The position numbers and the translations under genes are program-made. Positions 17,513 through 25,854 of a DNA stretch of 64,000 nt are shown in pieces. Origin of the DNA: Saprospiraceae bacterium (GTDB taxonomy: Bacteria > Bacteroidota > Bacteroidia > Chitinophagales > Saprospiraceae); NCBI GenBank assembly GCA_016715465.1, contig JADKAA010000029.1, positions 2,232,001-2,296,000 of the forward strand. The letters are read 5' to 3'. Numbering within the stretch: the stretch's first letter is position 1; every line of letters starts with the position of its first letter. A model generated the notes under the pieces. The model saw only the letters and a list, made by a program, of their open reading frames with translations. It searched no databases and was not told the origin of the DNA.

Positions 17513-18145
17513 TTAATATTTCACTATAGTTTTTGCTGTAGAAAGACTTTTTAAGTAAAGAGTTAGTATTGCAATTAAAGGAGCTAATGTAACTTGTAAC
17601 ATGAAACATATAATTTCAAAGCTTGCTTCAAGTTTTAGAGTTTCTATATTATTTGGTACGTACAAATTTCCATAAAATGCCAACCAGATAACAATCAATA
17701 AAGCAAAAAAAACAATGATATGTAATTTAGTTTTTTTAATAGCTGCAGAAAATAGTAAATCTATGTATCCTGCCATCAAAAGTGAAAATAAAACTGAATA
17801 ATAACTGTTGTTTTTAATGGTTGAAATGAAAGCTTGTCCAAAATTTTGTTTTAAAGTAAGGATGTGGCTATAGACTTTTATCATTTCTATAATAATAGGA
17901 AAGATACATATTAAATAAATTAATATCCACCACATAATAATTTTCCATGGAATTTTTTCATTCCAGAAAAGAGATTTAAATAAAATAAATAATCCCCCAT
18001 ATATAAAAAGTAATATAATAGCAATTAATGGCTTATTATAATTCATTAATAAAAGTAAACATATAAATGTAACTGCAAAGTGTACTTTACTTCTAAAAGG
18101 AAATTCAAGGACTATTATCATTAACAAGAGTATTCGATCAATCAT
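17513..18145 (-). CDS. Unknown six-helix membrane protein
   Basis: 210 residues, strongly hydrophobic with about six membrane segments and no recognised family. Its ATG is 2 bp past the stop of the upstream HEPN-like gene, so they are very likely co-translated. It ends convergently 13 bp from the polyferredoxin gene. Low GC, as the rest of this operon. Small membrane proteins beside HEPN or other toxin-type effectors are often the membrane part of abortive-infection modules; here that is inference from context only. Confidence 0.6.
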   Translation of the reverse strand: MIDRILLLMIIVLEFPFRSKVHFAVTFICLLLLMNYNKPLIAIILLFIYGGLFILFKSLFWNEKIPWKIIMWWILIYLICIFPIIIEMIKVYSHILTLKQNFGQAFISTIKNNSYYSVLFSLLMAGYIDLLFSAAIKKTKLHIIVFFALLIVIWLAFYGNLYVPNNIETLKLEASFEIICFMLQVTLAPLIAILTLYLKSLSTAKTIVKY

Positions 18146-18147
18146 TT

Positions 18148-18930
18148 TTATAACCTACTCTTAATTTCCATGTTCATAATAATTTTATCTATGCTTAAAT
18201 CTGGTGACATCTCCATTTCAGTAAATAATTTACATTGCCATCGAACTATAATTGTTCTGAAATAAAACCTTAATTGCTCCAGAGTAGCCTCACAATATGT
18301 GCCATCATGGTGTATAAAATTTCTTTGTTCATAAAGCTGCCATAACAACTGTGTGTAGAATTTATGCCATTTTAAATCATCACTTTCATTAATTGAATAA
18401 TACCTTTCTATAATTTCAATCAAAAAAGGATAAGTTGTAGATTCTTTCAATTCAGAAACTATATTATCAAGTTCTTCTGGAATTGAACTATTGAGTCTTT
18501 TCATATAAAAATCTGGTAATATCCCAAAAGTATTTGACTGACAATTATTCATAGCATAACTGTACAATAAAAACCCAATCTCAATTTTCATGACTTTACT
18601 TTTATCTTTCGCCAAAATCATAGCAAGATCTTTTATAATTTTTTCTCCTTTCTGTTTTCCACTATAAAAATAGAAGGCTGCCTCCCAATATTGCCAAAAA
18701 CATGAAACAATATCGACAGGTTCTTTACATGAAATACCTTTAAAAAAAATTCGATGGCATCGATTCAGATATTGTTGATTTTCAATAGAAATATTATCTG
18801 GCTCAGGTATAGTATTATCACACTTTTTCATAAAATCCATATCACTTTCTCTTATTTCAAGTTTCCTTTGCAAACTTGAATTCCATCTGAACCCTCCATT
18901 CGCATAGATAAAGAGAATCTTATCAATCAA
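18148..18930 (-). CDS. C-terminal part of a HEPN-like protein (frameshifted from 18951-19979)
   Basis: 260 residues from a TTG. The frame is open upstream of this TTG and reads KKAKNEISKSLDALNYILG before it, running straight on from the 342-residue frame if one A is added in the A5 run at about 18999-19003. So this and the next entry are most likely one gene of about 610 codons. Near the end (about 215-222) QRNFIHHDG gives an R-x4-H motif in an all-helical region, as in HEPN ribonucleases such as the ApeA-like group. The rest is helical with no named domain. Confidence 0.6.
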   Translation of the reverse strand: MIDKILFIYANGGFRWNSSLQRKLEIRESDMDFMKKCDNTIPEPDNISIENQQYLNRCHRIFFKGISCKEPVDIVSCFWQYWEAAFYFYSGKQKGEKIIKDLAMILAKDKSKVMKIEIGFLLYSYAMNNCQSNTFGILPDFYMKRLNSSIPEELDNIVSELKESTTYPFLIEIIERYYSINESDDLKWHKFYTQLLWQLYEQRNFIHHDGTYCEATLEQLRFYFRTIIVRWQCKLFTEMEMSPDLSIDKIIMNMEIKSRL

Positions 18931-18950
18931 AATATTTCCACCTTCTTTCC

Positions 18951-19979
18951 CTAATATATAGTTAAGTGCGTCAAGAGATTTTGAAATTTCATTTTTAGCC
19001 TTTTTGATGATATACTCGCAGATTTGAACTCAGAAGTAATTTTTGCAACTATAATATTTTCGAAAGAAAAATGTTTTTTAATATCTTCCAAAAGGTAATC
19101 TTCAGCATTAAGGTTTTCTAATGGAACTTTATCTTTGGTCATAAAAGTCACATTATTATATTCAAACTCAAAATTAGTATTCTCATCAATTTCCACGTCA
19201 CCAATTCTAAAATATAAATCAGCCTTTTCCATTATGTTTAGTGAATTTAGCATTCCTTGAAATTGGAGTTCAAAGTGATTCCCTTCTAAATACTTCTCCA
19301 ATTCTGCTTCGAAATCTGGAGACTCCTTTTTACTCCTTAAATCCTCCGGCAATGGAAATGCAGCTTTGCGGGCCTTTTTCTTATCTTTTAATTGTCCAAA
19401 ATTCACAAGTCTTCTAAATATGCCTTCCAATCCACCTAATTCCTTTTCATCAAAACCTTGGCGTATAAATTCGGCAACCATCCATCTACTGTTCCTTATG
19501 ATCTCGAGTTTATGGTGTTCCAATTCATGTGGACATTGTAACATAGAAATTTGTGACTTCAAAAGATCATTGAAGTATTGTTTTCCTAAAAGACCTTCTG
19601 TACCATTTACTAGATTTACAATTTTATTACAATTATCCTTAAAACTATTTAGATCAAAAGACTTTGTATTTTTAATTTGCGACTTAAGACTTATTACAAG
19701 CGGTTTTATTTCCTTCTTTTTAGAAAACTCATCATTAACAGTGTCAAACTCGTTCTCATCAAGCCAAAGTGCAATCACCTTCCTAATGCTTGGTTGCATC
19801 TTTGTCAAATTATCGATCCTTTCCATAATCTTTTCCAAGTAGGTCAGATGGTTTTCAGGAAATCCATCTATCTTCTTTGAACTATCCAATAAAAAATAAT
19901 GAAAATAATCATGAAAGAACTTTACTTTCTTATCAAGGATTGGATTCTCGATATTTATTCTTCCAAGATTTACCATCAA
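18951..19979 (-). CDS. N-terminal part of the HEPN-like protein
   Basis: 342 residues, mostly charged helices with a beta-rich section (about 250-320). It ends shortly after the A5 run where the frame changes to that of 18148-18930. It begins 19 bp after mod, suggesting it belongs to the same operon. No family recognised for the N-terminal domain; in analogous defence proteins such domains sense an invader or inhibitor. Whether the frameshift is real, a sequencing indel or a phase switch cannot be told from one sequence. Confidence 0.6.
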   Translation of the reverse strand: MMVNLGRINIENPILDKKVKFFHDYFHYFLLDSSKKIDGFPENHLTYLEKIMERIDNLTKMQPSIRKVIALWLDENEFDTVNDEFSKKKEIKPLVISLKSQIKNTKSFDLNSFKDNCNKIVNLVNGTEGLLGKQYFNDLLKSQISMLQCPHELEHHKLEIIRNSRWMVAEFIRQGFDEKELGGLEGIFRRLVNFGQLKDKKKARKAAFPLPEDLRSKKESPDFEAELEKYLEGNHFELQFQGMLNSLNIMEKADLYFRIGDVEIDENTNFEFEYNNVTFMTKDKVPLENLNAEDYLLEDIKKHFSFENIIVAKITSEFKSASISSKRLKMKFQNLLTHLTIY

Positions 19980-19998
19980 TAATTAATCCTTTAAATTC

Positions 19999-22980
19999 CT
20001 ACCTAACCTCCAACACCTTCGTACACTCCTCCCCAAACTGACTGACAATCCTCACCGCAATTTTTTGCCCTTTGTTTTTTATTTCAATAGGGTGAGATAT
20101 GTGGCCATACAGTCTATCAAAGGCTTCGTCGTCGATCTCAATCTTGAGGGTTTTTTCTACTTTCTTTTTGGTGGAATCTTTGGCTAGATTGTCAAGTCCC
20201 TTTTTCCACTTGTCAAATTCTGACTTGTCGCCTCCACAGAAAAAGACCTGCTTGACGATGAAGTTACTTCCGTCGTAGTCGTCGTCTACCATCCAATAGG
20301 CTATGTCGTGGACATCACGGGGTTTTACCTCATCTTTGATGGGGTCGTAAATATCAAGTCCCTTGATGGTGACGAGTGAATAGTGGCTAGTGGTTAGTTC
20401 TTTCGGGGAAGGGATTTCAGTAAGCCATTGAGCATTTTGTTTATCTCGGCTGAATGATTCAATAAGGGTTCTGATTTTTCCTGCATCAGAAAAGCCAAGT
20501 TCTGAGACAAAATAATCAAAGTCTCCAATTCCGCTAAAGAACCTTTCGCTATGCCCAAGAAGTGTCGAAACTCCCCAGTGGAATTTCTCGCCTGCCCTTC
20601 TGCTATATTCGCTGAAATTGAAACCGCTGCTCTTCTCATTTGAGAGGTTAAGCCATACATCTCTTCTTTGGGAAAAGAGGCAGTATACACGTAAATTTGT
20701 TTCGCTAAGTCCATTGACTTTTGCCAAACCATCAAGTCCTGATAACTTTTTAAATATTCCATAGTTACATAATTTTTCACCCTTGCCAGTCACTAACCAC
20801 TCGTCACTCGCCACTTCTATATCCGGCTCTCCGATGGTCACAAAACTGGCTGCCGATTTAGCGGGCTTCTTTTTGAGTCCCTCCTGCAACAAATCATCAT
20901 GGATACGCACTTTGGTGACTTCAAATTTACCCATGCTCATGGATTGTGTGCTGCCTTCTATATCACTTTCGAAACTGAACCCAAGAATGATCAACCAACC
21001 TGCATCTCCCCGTTGACGGCATTCTTTTATGGCTTCATTTACGGCAGTTTTACTTACAGTGCCAAACTTTGGTCCTATATGGAAATATGCCTTCTTTTCG
21101 CCAACGCCATTCATATAAAAACCTTCCGCATGTAAATACGAATGGCTCAATAACTCAACACTGCGGAAAATCACCATCTCATCTTTTCTGCCGTTTTTGA
21201 TTCCGGCACTTATCAGGTGTTGTTTGATCACTTCTTCAAATGCTCCTTCTTCTTCATTTACCCTTACTTCATCGTCTAATTCTTTGGGACTAATGGGTTC
21301 AAAATTTTGCAAGGTTTCAACAGTGAACGGACCACTTACTCGAAGTAGTTTTTTATCTTGTTCCGGTTGGTCGTATAACGTTTCTGTAGCAGGTGGTTCA
21401 TCATTAGTAAGACTTTTTAATGTAATATGAGGAACCATTTTATATTTAAAACCTTGGCGAATATCACTGCCTTGTTCATCATACAAATTATAATATGGAA
21501 ACACTGCTGTCATTAAGCGTTGCTTTGCAATATTCAACGCAATTCTACTGGTATCAATGGTTATCCATCGTCTGCCCCACTGTTCGGCTACATAAGCAGT
21601 TGTACCGCTTCCGCAAGTTGGATCTAATACCAAATCTCCTGGGTCAGAAGTCATTAAAATACATCTTTGAATCACTTCAGCATTTGTTTGCACTACATAT
21701 TTTGCTTCTCTAGCACCTTGAAACTCACTCCATAAATTAAAGATTGGTTTTGCCGGAAAATCATCAAGATATCTAACATAATTTGGAACAGAACCCGATT
21801 TAATTACACGACCTTGTTTAATTAGACGCATCATCCCTTCCTTATTTGTACTCCAACTTTTTTGTTGTGGTTTAATTATTTCTCCATTTAACTCAAACTC
21901 ATAAAAGCAAGAGGCTGTATAACCCGATGATGTGACTTTATCATATCTAAATAACTTAGCACCCTCTGGAAGAATTTTTGGATTTGCAATTTCAAGTTCC
22001 GTTGCTTTTCGAATAGTTCTGTCTTTTAGCATTACATTTGAATAAGGTGAATCTTCTTCATTACCTTTTTCAACAAATAATTGTCTATACTTATAATGTT
22101 CTTTCTTTTTAGCATACCAAATTATGTAATCACTAACACCACCCAATCCAAAAGAACCTAATGGCAATGTTTTTCTTACAGTTATTAATGAACAGAAATT
22201 TTCGCTTCCAAAAACTTCGTCCATTACATTTCGTACTAAGTGAATATTTTCATCCCCAATTTGCATAAAACAAGAACCGCTTTCACTAAGAAGTTCTTTG
22301 GCGACTAATAAACGGTCTCGTAGATATGTTAGATAGGAATGTATGCCCAATTCCCAGGTATCTCTAAATGCTTTTATCTGTTCTGGTTCTCCTGTTAAGG
22401 CTTCATCGTTGCCATCTTTAACATCTCTGTTGTTTAGTTTTATCTGCCAATTTCCCCCGTACTTAATTCCATAGGGGGGGTCAAAGAAAATTGTCTGCAC
22501 CTGCCCCGCCATACCTTCTCTTTCCAGCAGCGATGCCATGACCAAATGGCTGTCTCCCTGGATGAGACGGTTGGTCCAGCCGTCGTGGTGGTGGTAGTAC
22601 TGGCTTACTTTTTCGATCTCGTCTTTTTCCAGGGCATTGCCAAACAATTCGTTCACACTGGAAAAAAGATCCGGTGCGGCCTGGCTTTCAGTGACCTTAT
22701 ATAAGTTTTTTATGAGGGTCTCGGGGGCTATGTGTTCGTGTCGATACAGACTGCGAATGTCCACTCGCAGCAGATCATCGCGGTCGTCGTTGCCGTATTT
22801 GTTGAGCCAGAATAGCTCAGGATCCTGGCCGCGATGCACTACGGGGTTTTTGGGTAATTCCATTACCTTTTTGCCCTCCTGCACCCTGGCGTTGGCGTCT
22901 TCGTAGCCTGCCTCTTCTTTGGAGGGGATGTGGGGGCGGGTGTCACCAGTGTGTTTGATGGAATCTACTTTTTTGGCCAT
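19999..22980 (-). CDS. mod: Type III-like DNA adenine methyltransferase (Mod)
   Basis: 993 residues. Motif IV DPPY is at 167-170 (FFDPPYGIKYGG), and motif I comes later (DPTCGSGTTAYVAEQWGRR, near 450), the order of the beta class found in type III Mod proteins. It would methylate N6 of adenine using S-adenosylmethionine. The C-terminal part (about 540-993) matches the extended region of type III Mods that ends with KGLDIYDP and AYWMVDDDYDGSNFIVKQ. Residues about 722-868 are foreign: there a four-helix-bundle element (20369-20814) is inserted, keeping the frame open. The cognate Res is reduced to a remnant at 24210-24617, so it likely works as an orphan methylase. A C7 run (22474-22480) encodes part of DPPY. 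Palindromic boxes lie upstream. Confidence 0.9.
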   Translation of the reverse strand: MAKKVDSIKHTGDTRPHIPSKEEAGYEDANARVQEGKKVMELPKNPVVHRGQDPELFWLNKYGNDDRDDLLRVDIRSLYRHEHIAPETLIKNLYKVTESQAAPDLFSSVNELFGNALEKDEIEKVSQYYHHHDGWTNRLIQGDSHLVMASLLEREGMAGQVQTIFFDPPYGIKYGGNWQIKLNNRDVKDGNDEALTGEPEQIKAFRDTWELGIHSYLTYLRDRLLVAKELLSESGSCFMQIGDENIHLVRNVMDEVFGSENFCSLITVRKTLPLGSFGLGGVSDYIIWYAKKKEHYKYRQLFVEKGNEEDSPYSNVMLKDRTIRKATELEIANPKILPEGAKLFRYDKVTSSGYTASCFYEFELNGEIIKPQQKSWSTNKEGMMRLIKQGRVIKSGSVPNYVRYLDDFPAKPIFNLWSEFQGAREAKYVVQTNAEVIQRCILMTSDPGDLVLDPTCGSGTTAYVAEQWGRRWITIDTSRIALNIAKQRLMTAVFPYYNLYDEQGSDIRQGFKYKMVPHITLKSLTNDEPPATETLYDQPEQDKKLLRVSGPFTVETLQNFEPISPKELDDEVRVNEEEGAFEEVIKQHLISAGIKNGRKDEMVIFRSVELLSHSYLHAEGFYMNGVGEKKAYFHIGPKFGTVSKTAVNEAIKECRQRGDAGWLIILGFSFESDIEGSTQSMSMGKFEVTKVRIHDDLLQEGLKKKPAKSAASFVTIGEPDIEVASDEWLVTGKGEKLCNYGIFKKLSGLDGLAKVNGLSETNLRVYCLFSQRRDVWLNLSNEKSSGFNFSEYSRRAGEKFHWGVSTLLGHSERFFSGIGDFDYFVSELGFSDAGKIRTLIESFSRDKQNAQWLTEIPSPKELTTSHYSLVTIKGLDIYDPIKDEVKPRDVHDIAYWMVDDDYDGSNFIVKQVFFCGGDKSEFDKWKKGLDNLAKDSTKKKVEKTLKIEIDDEAFDRLYGHISHPIEIKNKGQKIAVRIVSQFGEECTKVLEVR
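20369..20814 (-). mobile_element. Four-helix-bundle (IVS-like) insertion element inside mod
   Basis: About 446 bp. The left arm, from 20369 to 20398, begins GTGACGAGTGAATAGTGGCT, and the right arm, read on the minus strand from 20814 to 20786, begins GTGGCGAGTGACGAGTGGTT; about 22 of 30 bases agree, giving imperfect inverted repeats around a complete four-helix-bundle gene. The host protein shows LVTG before and LVTIKG after the insert, consistent with a duplicated target. Elements of this type are best known as intervening sequences in 23S rRNA genes, excised by RNase III at the stem formed by the arms. Mobility here is inferred. Confidence 0.6.
20394..20762 (-). CDS. Four-helix-bundle protein, 23S rRNA intervening-sequence family, nested in mod
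   Basis: 122 residues, a full-length member of the family: LKSYQDLMVWQKSMDL at the start, FPKEEMYGLTSQMRRAAVSI in the middle, then NIAEGQAR, FLGIAKGSLAELETL and MLNGLLKSL at the end. The same fold forms the Avd protein of diversity-generating retroelements, which binds RNA. Start is ATG at 20762; a GTG at 20780 is possible. It is read in the same direction as mod but shifted by one base, and lies entirely within it. Both frames are open for its whole length. It could be translated from the mod mRNA by reinitiation or internal entry; its function is unknown. Confidence 0.85.
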   Translation of the reverse strand: MEYLKSYQDLMVWQKSMDLAKQIYVYTASFPKEEMYGLTSQMRRAAVSISANIAEGQARNSTGEFRHFLGIAKGSLAELETLIILSQNLAFLMQEKSEPLLNHSAEINKMLNGLLKSLPRKN

Positions 22981-22996
22981 TTTTAGTGTTTTTGAT

Positions 22997-23085
22997 ATGT
23001 CGATTGAATCGACATGAGTTCATAACGTGTCGAAATAATTGAAAATAATCGACATGACATTCTTTCGTGTCGATTGCATCGACAT
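22997..23085. promoter_or_regulatory. Cluster of TGTCGA inverted repeats upstream of mod
   Basis: ATGTCGATTGAATCGACAT (22997-23015) is a perfect 9-1-9 palindrome. GTGTCGATTGCATCGACAT (23067-23085) matches it with one or two changes. Between them are two more half-sites, GTGTCGA (23027-23033) and ATCGACAT (23048-23055). The six half-sites lie in the 144-bp gap between fic and mod, a typical setting for repressor binding to a methylase promoter. The regulator is not identified; the wHTH of Fic or an XRE controller are candidates. Confidence 0.6.
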
Positions 23086-23124
23086 GGTAGAAAAAACCTA
23101 TATGATTGTATATCAATCATTTAG

Positions 23125-24213
23125 CTATTTGGATAAAATATTCATCAATTGATGGTTGATAAAATAAGTTTCTTTCCCAATTTTTAAGGAGGTGAGTAAG
23201 CCTGCCGCTTCTATTTTTTTTAAATAATCACCGGCTGTCTGTCTTTTGGCTATGCCATATTCTACCAAAATTTTAATTTTTATATACGGATAGCTGTAAA
23301 GCAGGTCAGTAAGTTCGCGCGTATAGGATGATTTCAAAGTTTGTTTTAACAAAGCATCAGAATCGGCTTTTAACTGTAGAATAGCAGTTATTTTTTGTAA
23401 GGCAAGTTCTGCCGTTTCACCCACCCCTTTTACAATAAAACCAACCCACTCAACCCAGGATTGCTTTTCAGTAACTTCTCTCAGCAGTCTGTAATAATCT
23501 GATTTATTTTGAATTATATAATAACTTAAATAAAGAACCGGCAATCCAATAAGCCCCTTATTTATTAGATATAAAACATTGAGTATTCTCCCCGTTCTGC
23601 CATTGCCATCACTAAACGGGTGAATGGCTTCGAACTGATAGTGGATCAATGCCATCTTTATCAAGGGGTCAAGGTTGTTGAGGTCATCATCATTAATGAA
23701 CTTTTCCAATGCTGCCATTTTTTCCCGTAAATTGGTTTCTCCCTCCGGGGGAGTATACACTACAGATCCGGTAATCGGATTCGCCAATTTGGTACCGGTG
23801 TTTTTCCTTATATCGTCATTTGTTGCCCTTAGTTTTTGCATAATACCCACCAAAAGATTGGTAGTGATCAGACCCGTTTTTTGCATCTGCCCTAAACCCC
23901 AATACATGGCTTCACGGTATTGAATTACTTCCTTTGCAGCAGAATTTTTTATGCCCTCGATGTTTAATGTTGCTTTATAAAGTTCGTCCTGAGTAGTAAC
24001 AATATTTTCTATAGCACTTGACTCTTTGCTCTCTTGCAGCACGATGGTATTAAGCAGGAGATTTGGGTTTGGCAAAGTGTGGCAATATCCTTTCAACTCC
24101 GCCAAAAGTTTATTGGCCTGAATGGTAAGCCTGAATATTTCTGGTGTTTCAAGATTTACATTTGGGGGCAAATCTGGTAAAGCATTATAAGGTAAATCTT
24201 TGTGGTAATTCAT
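23125..24213 (-). CDS. Fic-family protein with C-terminal winged-helix
   Basis: 362 residues. The Fic active-site motif HPFSDGNGRTGR starts at His198 and is intact; it transfers AMP (or another nucleotide part) to target proteins. An intrinsic inhibitory motif SSAIEN (65-70, pattern S/TxxxE-G/N) near the N-terminus marks a self-inhibited class II Fic. The last 80 residues form a winged-helix-like domain, possibly DNA binding. The start overlaps the Res remnant by 4 bp (ATGA), so they are translationally coupled. Fic genes are often found between or beside type III res and mod in Bacteroidota. Role with the methylase unknown. Confidence 0.92.
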   Translation of the reverse strand: MNYHKDLPYNALPDLPPNVNLETPEIFRLTIQANKLLAELKGYCHTLPNPNLLLNTIVLQESKESSAIENIVTTQDELYKATLNIEGIKNSAAKEVIQYREAMYWGLGQMQKTGLITTNLLVGIMQKLRATNDDIRKNTGTKLANPITGSVVYTPPEGETNLREKMAALEKFINDDDLNNLDPLIKMALIHYQFEAIHPFSDGNGRTGRILNVLYLINKGLIGLPVLYLSYYIIQNKSDYYRLLREVTEKQSWVEWVGFIVKGVGETAELALQKITAILQLKADSDALLKQTLKSSYTRELTDLLYSYPYIKIKILVEYGIAKRQTAGDYLKKIEAAGLLTSLKIGKETYFINHQLMNILSK

Positions 24214-24617
24214 AGTGTTGCAATTTTTTCAATGAGCTGGTTTTTAATATTCCTGATGTCATTGGCCACTTCGATAAAATGCCATTCCTCATACCCATAC
24301 TTTTCTTGCAGTGAATTTACGGCAGGCAGCCACCTGTTTTCTACATACCACTTTTTTTCTTCCTTATCTTTGCTAATACCGGTTATCTCGATTATCAAAT
24401 TTTCCGCCGCAAAATCATTGATGTCAAACAATTCGCCTTGTGGGCTGGTCTGCCTCGTCGGGATGGCCTGTCCCTCTGAATCCGGGTCAAACACCCTGCG
24501 CCCTTCCTTTATATTGGTATAATCCAATGCCCCTTTTTCAGGCCCGCTGGCCACAGTAGCGTAATGAAGTTTTGGCTCTTCATAAGGGCTGTTTAAAATC
24601 GGATTGTCTGTACTCAT
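24210..24617 (-). pseudogene. res: Type III restriction subunit (Res) collapsed to its two ends
   Basis: 135 residues. The first 70 (PILNSPYEEP, GRRVFDPD, TSPQGELFDINDFA) match the start of type III-like Res proteins, and the last 60 (LIIEITGISKDKEEKKWYV, RWLPAVN, WHFIEVANDI) match their extreme C-terminus. The 800 or more residues in between, holding the helicase motifs and the nuclease, are missing, and the join is in frame near 24410. The open frame and coupling to fic suggest the short protein may still be translated. It cannot cut DNA. Confidence 0.75.
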
Positions 24618-24651
24618 TTTTCGGATTCACGTAATATCAGGTAAAAATAAA

Positions 24652-24659
24652 CAAAAATA
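24652..24659 (-). promoter_or_regulatory. -7 promoter element TATTTTTG of the res'-fic operon
   Basis: Exact TAnnTTTG on the minus strand, 34 bases before the ATG at 24617. A TTTG lies 15 bases further upstream, shorter than the usual 19-20. Confidence 0.4.
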
Positions 24660-24683
24660 ATAAGTACTAAAAGGCAAATAATA

Positions 24684-24703
24684 ATCTATATTCTATTATA
24701 GAT
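24684..24703. promoter_or_regulatory. Palindrome upstream of the res'-fic promoter
   Basis: ATCTATA-TTCTAT-TATAGAT is a perfect 7-6-7 inverted repeat located about 25 bp upstream of the -7 element, around the -33 region. Possible operator; no known match. Confidence 0.35.
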
Positions 24704-24748
24704 CATGGTTTCTTAAAATATTATTGGGTGTGGGTCAAAATAGTTAGA

Positions 24749-25355
24749 TTAAAAAGGTCTGGCGAAGTATACCTGCCTTCCTCGATGTTCTACCATAATG
24801 TCAATGCCTCCCACGTAGTGCTGGATGTAGTTGATGGTAGATTCCGTTTTTACTGTTTTTGCCAATTTCTCGCCTGCTGCAGAATAAACGAATTCAATGC
24901 TCTTGGTAGTAGCCCATTCTATCTTGGAAGGTAAATTTAGGAAATTGTAGGTAATGTTGATAATGCCTTTATAACTGTCTGATTTTAAATTGCCGTTGAC
25001 ATCATAGGTGTACCCGGCTCCCCCTGCCCCCGGATTGAAACCGAAGTTTTTATAAGTGGCAGAGGCACTTTCGGTTATGGTATTCAGTTTATTGGTGTTG
25101 GTGGCATAGTTGTAAGTAAGGTTGTCAATGGTATTATAGGCGCAGGTTGTGCCGGATGTATAATACCCCTGTCGGTTGAGGGTAGTTATATTGCCGCGGC
25201 TGTCGTAGGTCAGGTTTTCATTGTACAGGTTGCTGGCAGTGGCGGCATTGGCAGATGATACCGTGTAGTGGGTTGAGTTCAGCATTCTGTTGAGAAAGTC
25301 GTAGCTGTAATTGTAGGCCTGTTTTCACTACCCCTTACTCTGTAGGCGATTTGCG
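24749..25355 (-). pseudogene. Rhs/YD-repeat core fragment
   Basis: The open part (24749-25285) is nearly the same protein as the segment of the large Rhs gene just before its core (MLNSTHY.VSSANAATAS, YTYDVNGNLKSDSYKG). Similarity continues to about 25355 (LLRKS..., then TLTL-like) but out of frame. At the other end it follows the Rhs gene to YIQHYVGGI, and then shifts frame: HEEGRYTSPDL can be read in another frame at about 24752-24790. It therefore is a broken duplicate, likely a leftover of an earlier Rhs tip, and may serve as a recombination donor. Confidence 0.75.
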
Positions 25356-25560
25356 GATTTAAATCTACTTCCCTGTCTTATCTTTACCACCCTGACCGGA
25401 TAGATTTTTGTTGAATGGATTGTTACCATTTTCTATAGACCACTATTGTGCGGACAAAAATTTATGTCCTCAAAAAAATGAGGTATTCCCCACAAACTGG
25501 ATTTAGTGAAACCAAGCAGTAATCCTAATATAGTTTTAAGGTTGTAAACCTCTTAAAGAG

Positions 25561-25807
25561 GGGAAAAATATCAGAGTTGCGTAAGCAAAAAACTGGTCTC
25601 AAAGCGATCTTACTAAAGCGGTGGACGCTTCTAGAGGCTTTATTAGTAAATATTAACTTGGTGAAAATTCTCCATCAATTGAAATGGACATCAAGCTAGC
25701 TGATGCCCTTGATATTTCTGTGGATTATCTTTTAGGTAAAGAATGCTTTGGCAAATACGACAAGGAAACCGTAGAACGATTACAAGAAATTCATAATCTT
25801 GATGATG
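25561..25807 (+). pseudogene. XRE-family regulator, N-terminal part, interrupted by IS256
   Basis: Reads KISELRKQKTGL, then after a frameshift DLTKAVDASRGFISKY, a TAA stop at 25654-25656, and LGENSPSIEM, KLADALDISVDYLLGKE, ERLQEIHNLDD. This is the start of a cI/XRE-type helix-turn-helix regulator. It is cut by the IS at the codon for the second Asp of LDD and continues at 27222. The stop and frameshift show it was decaying besides the insertion. Confidence 0.7.
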
Positions 25808-25854
25808 AGGTTATCCATAATTTTGTGTTTGGCAGAAATAACCGCAGCTCCATT

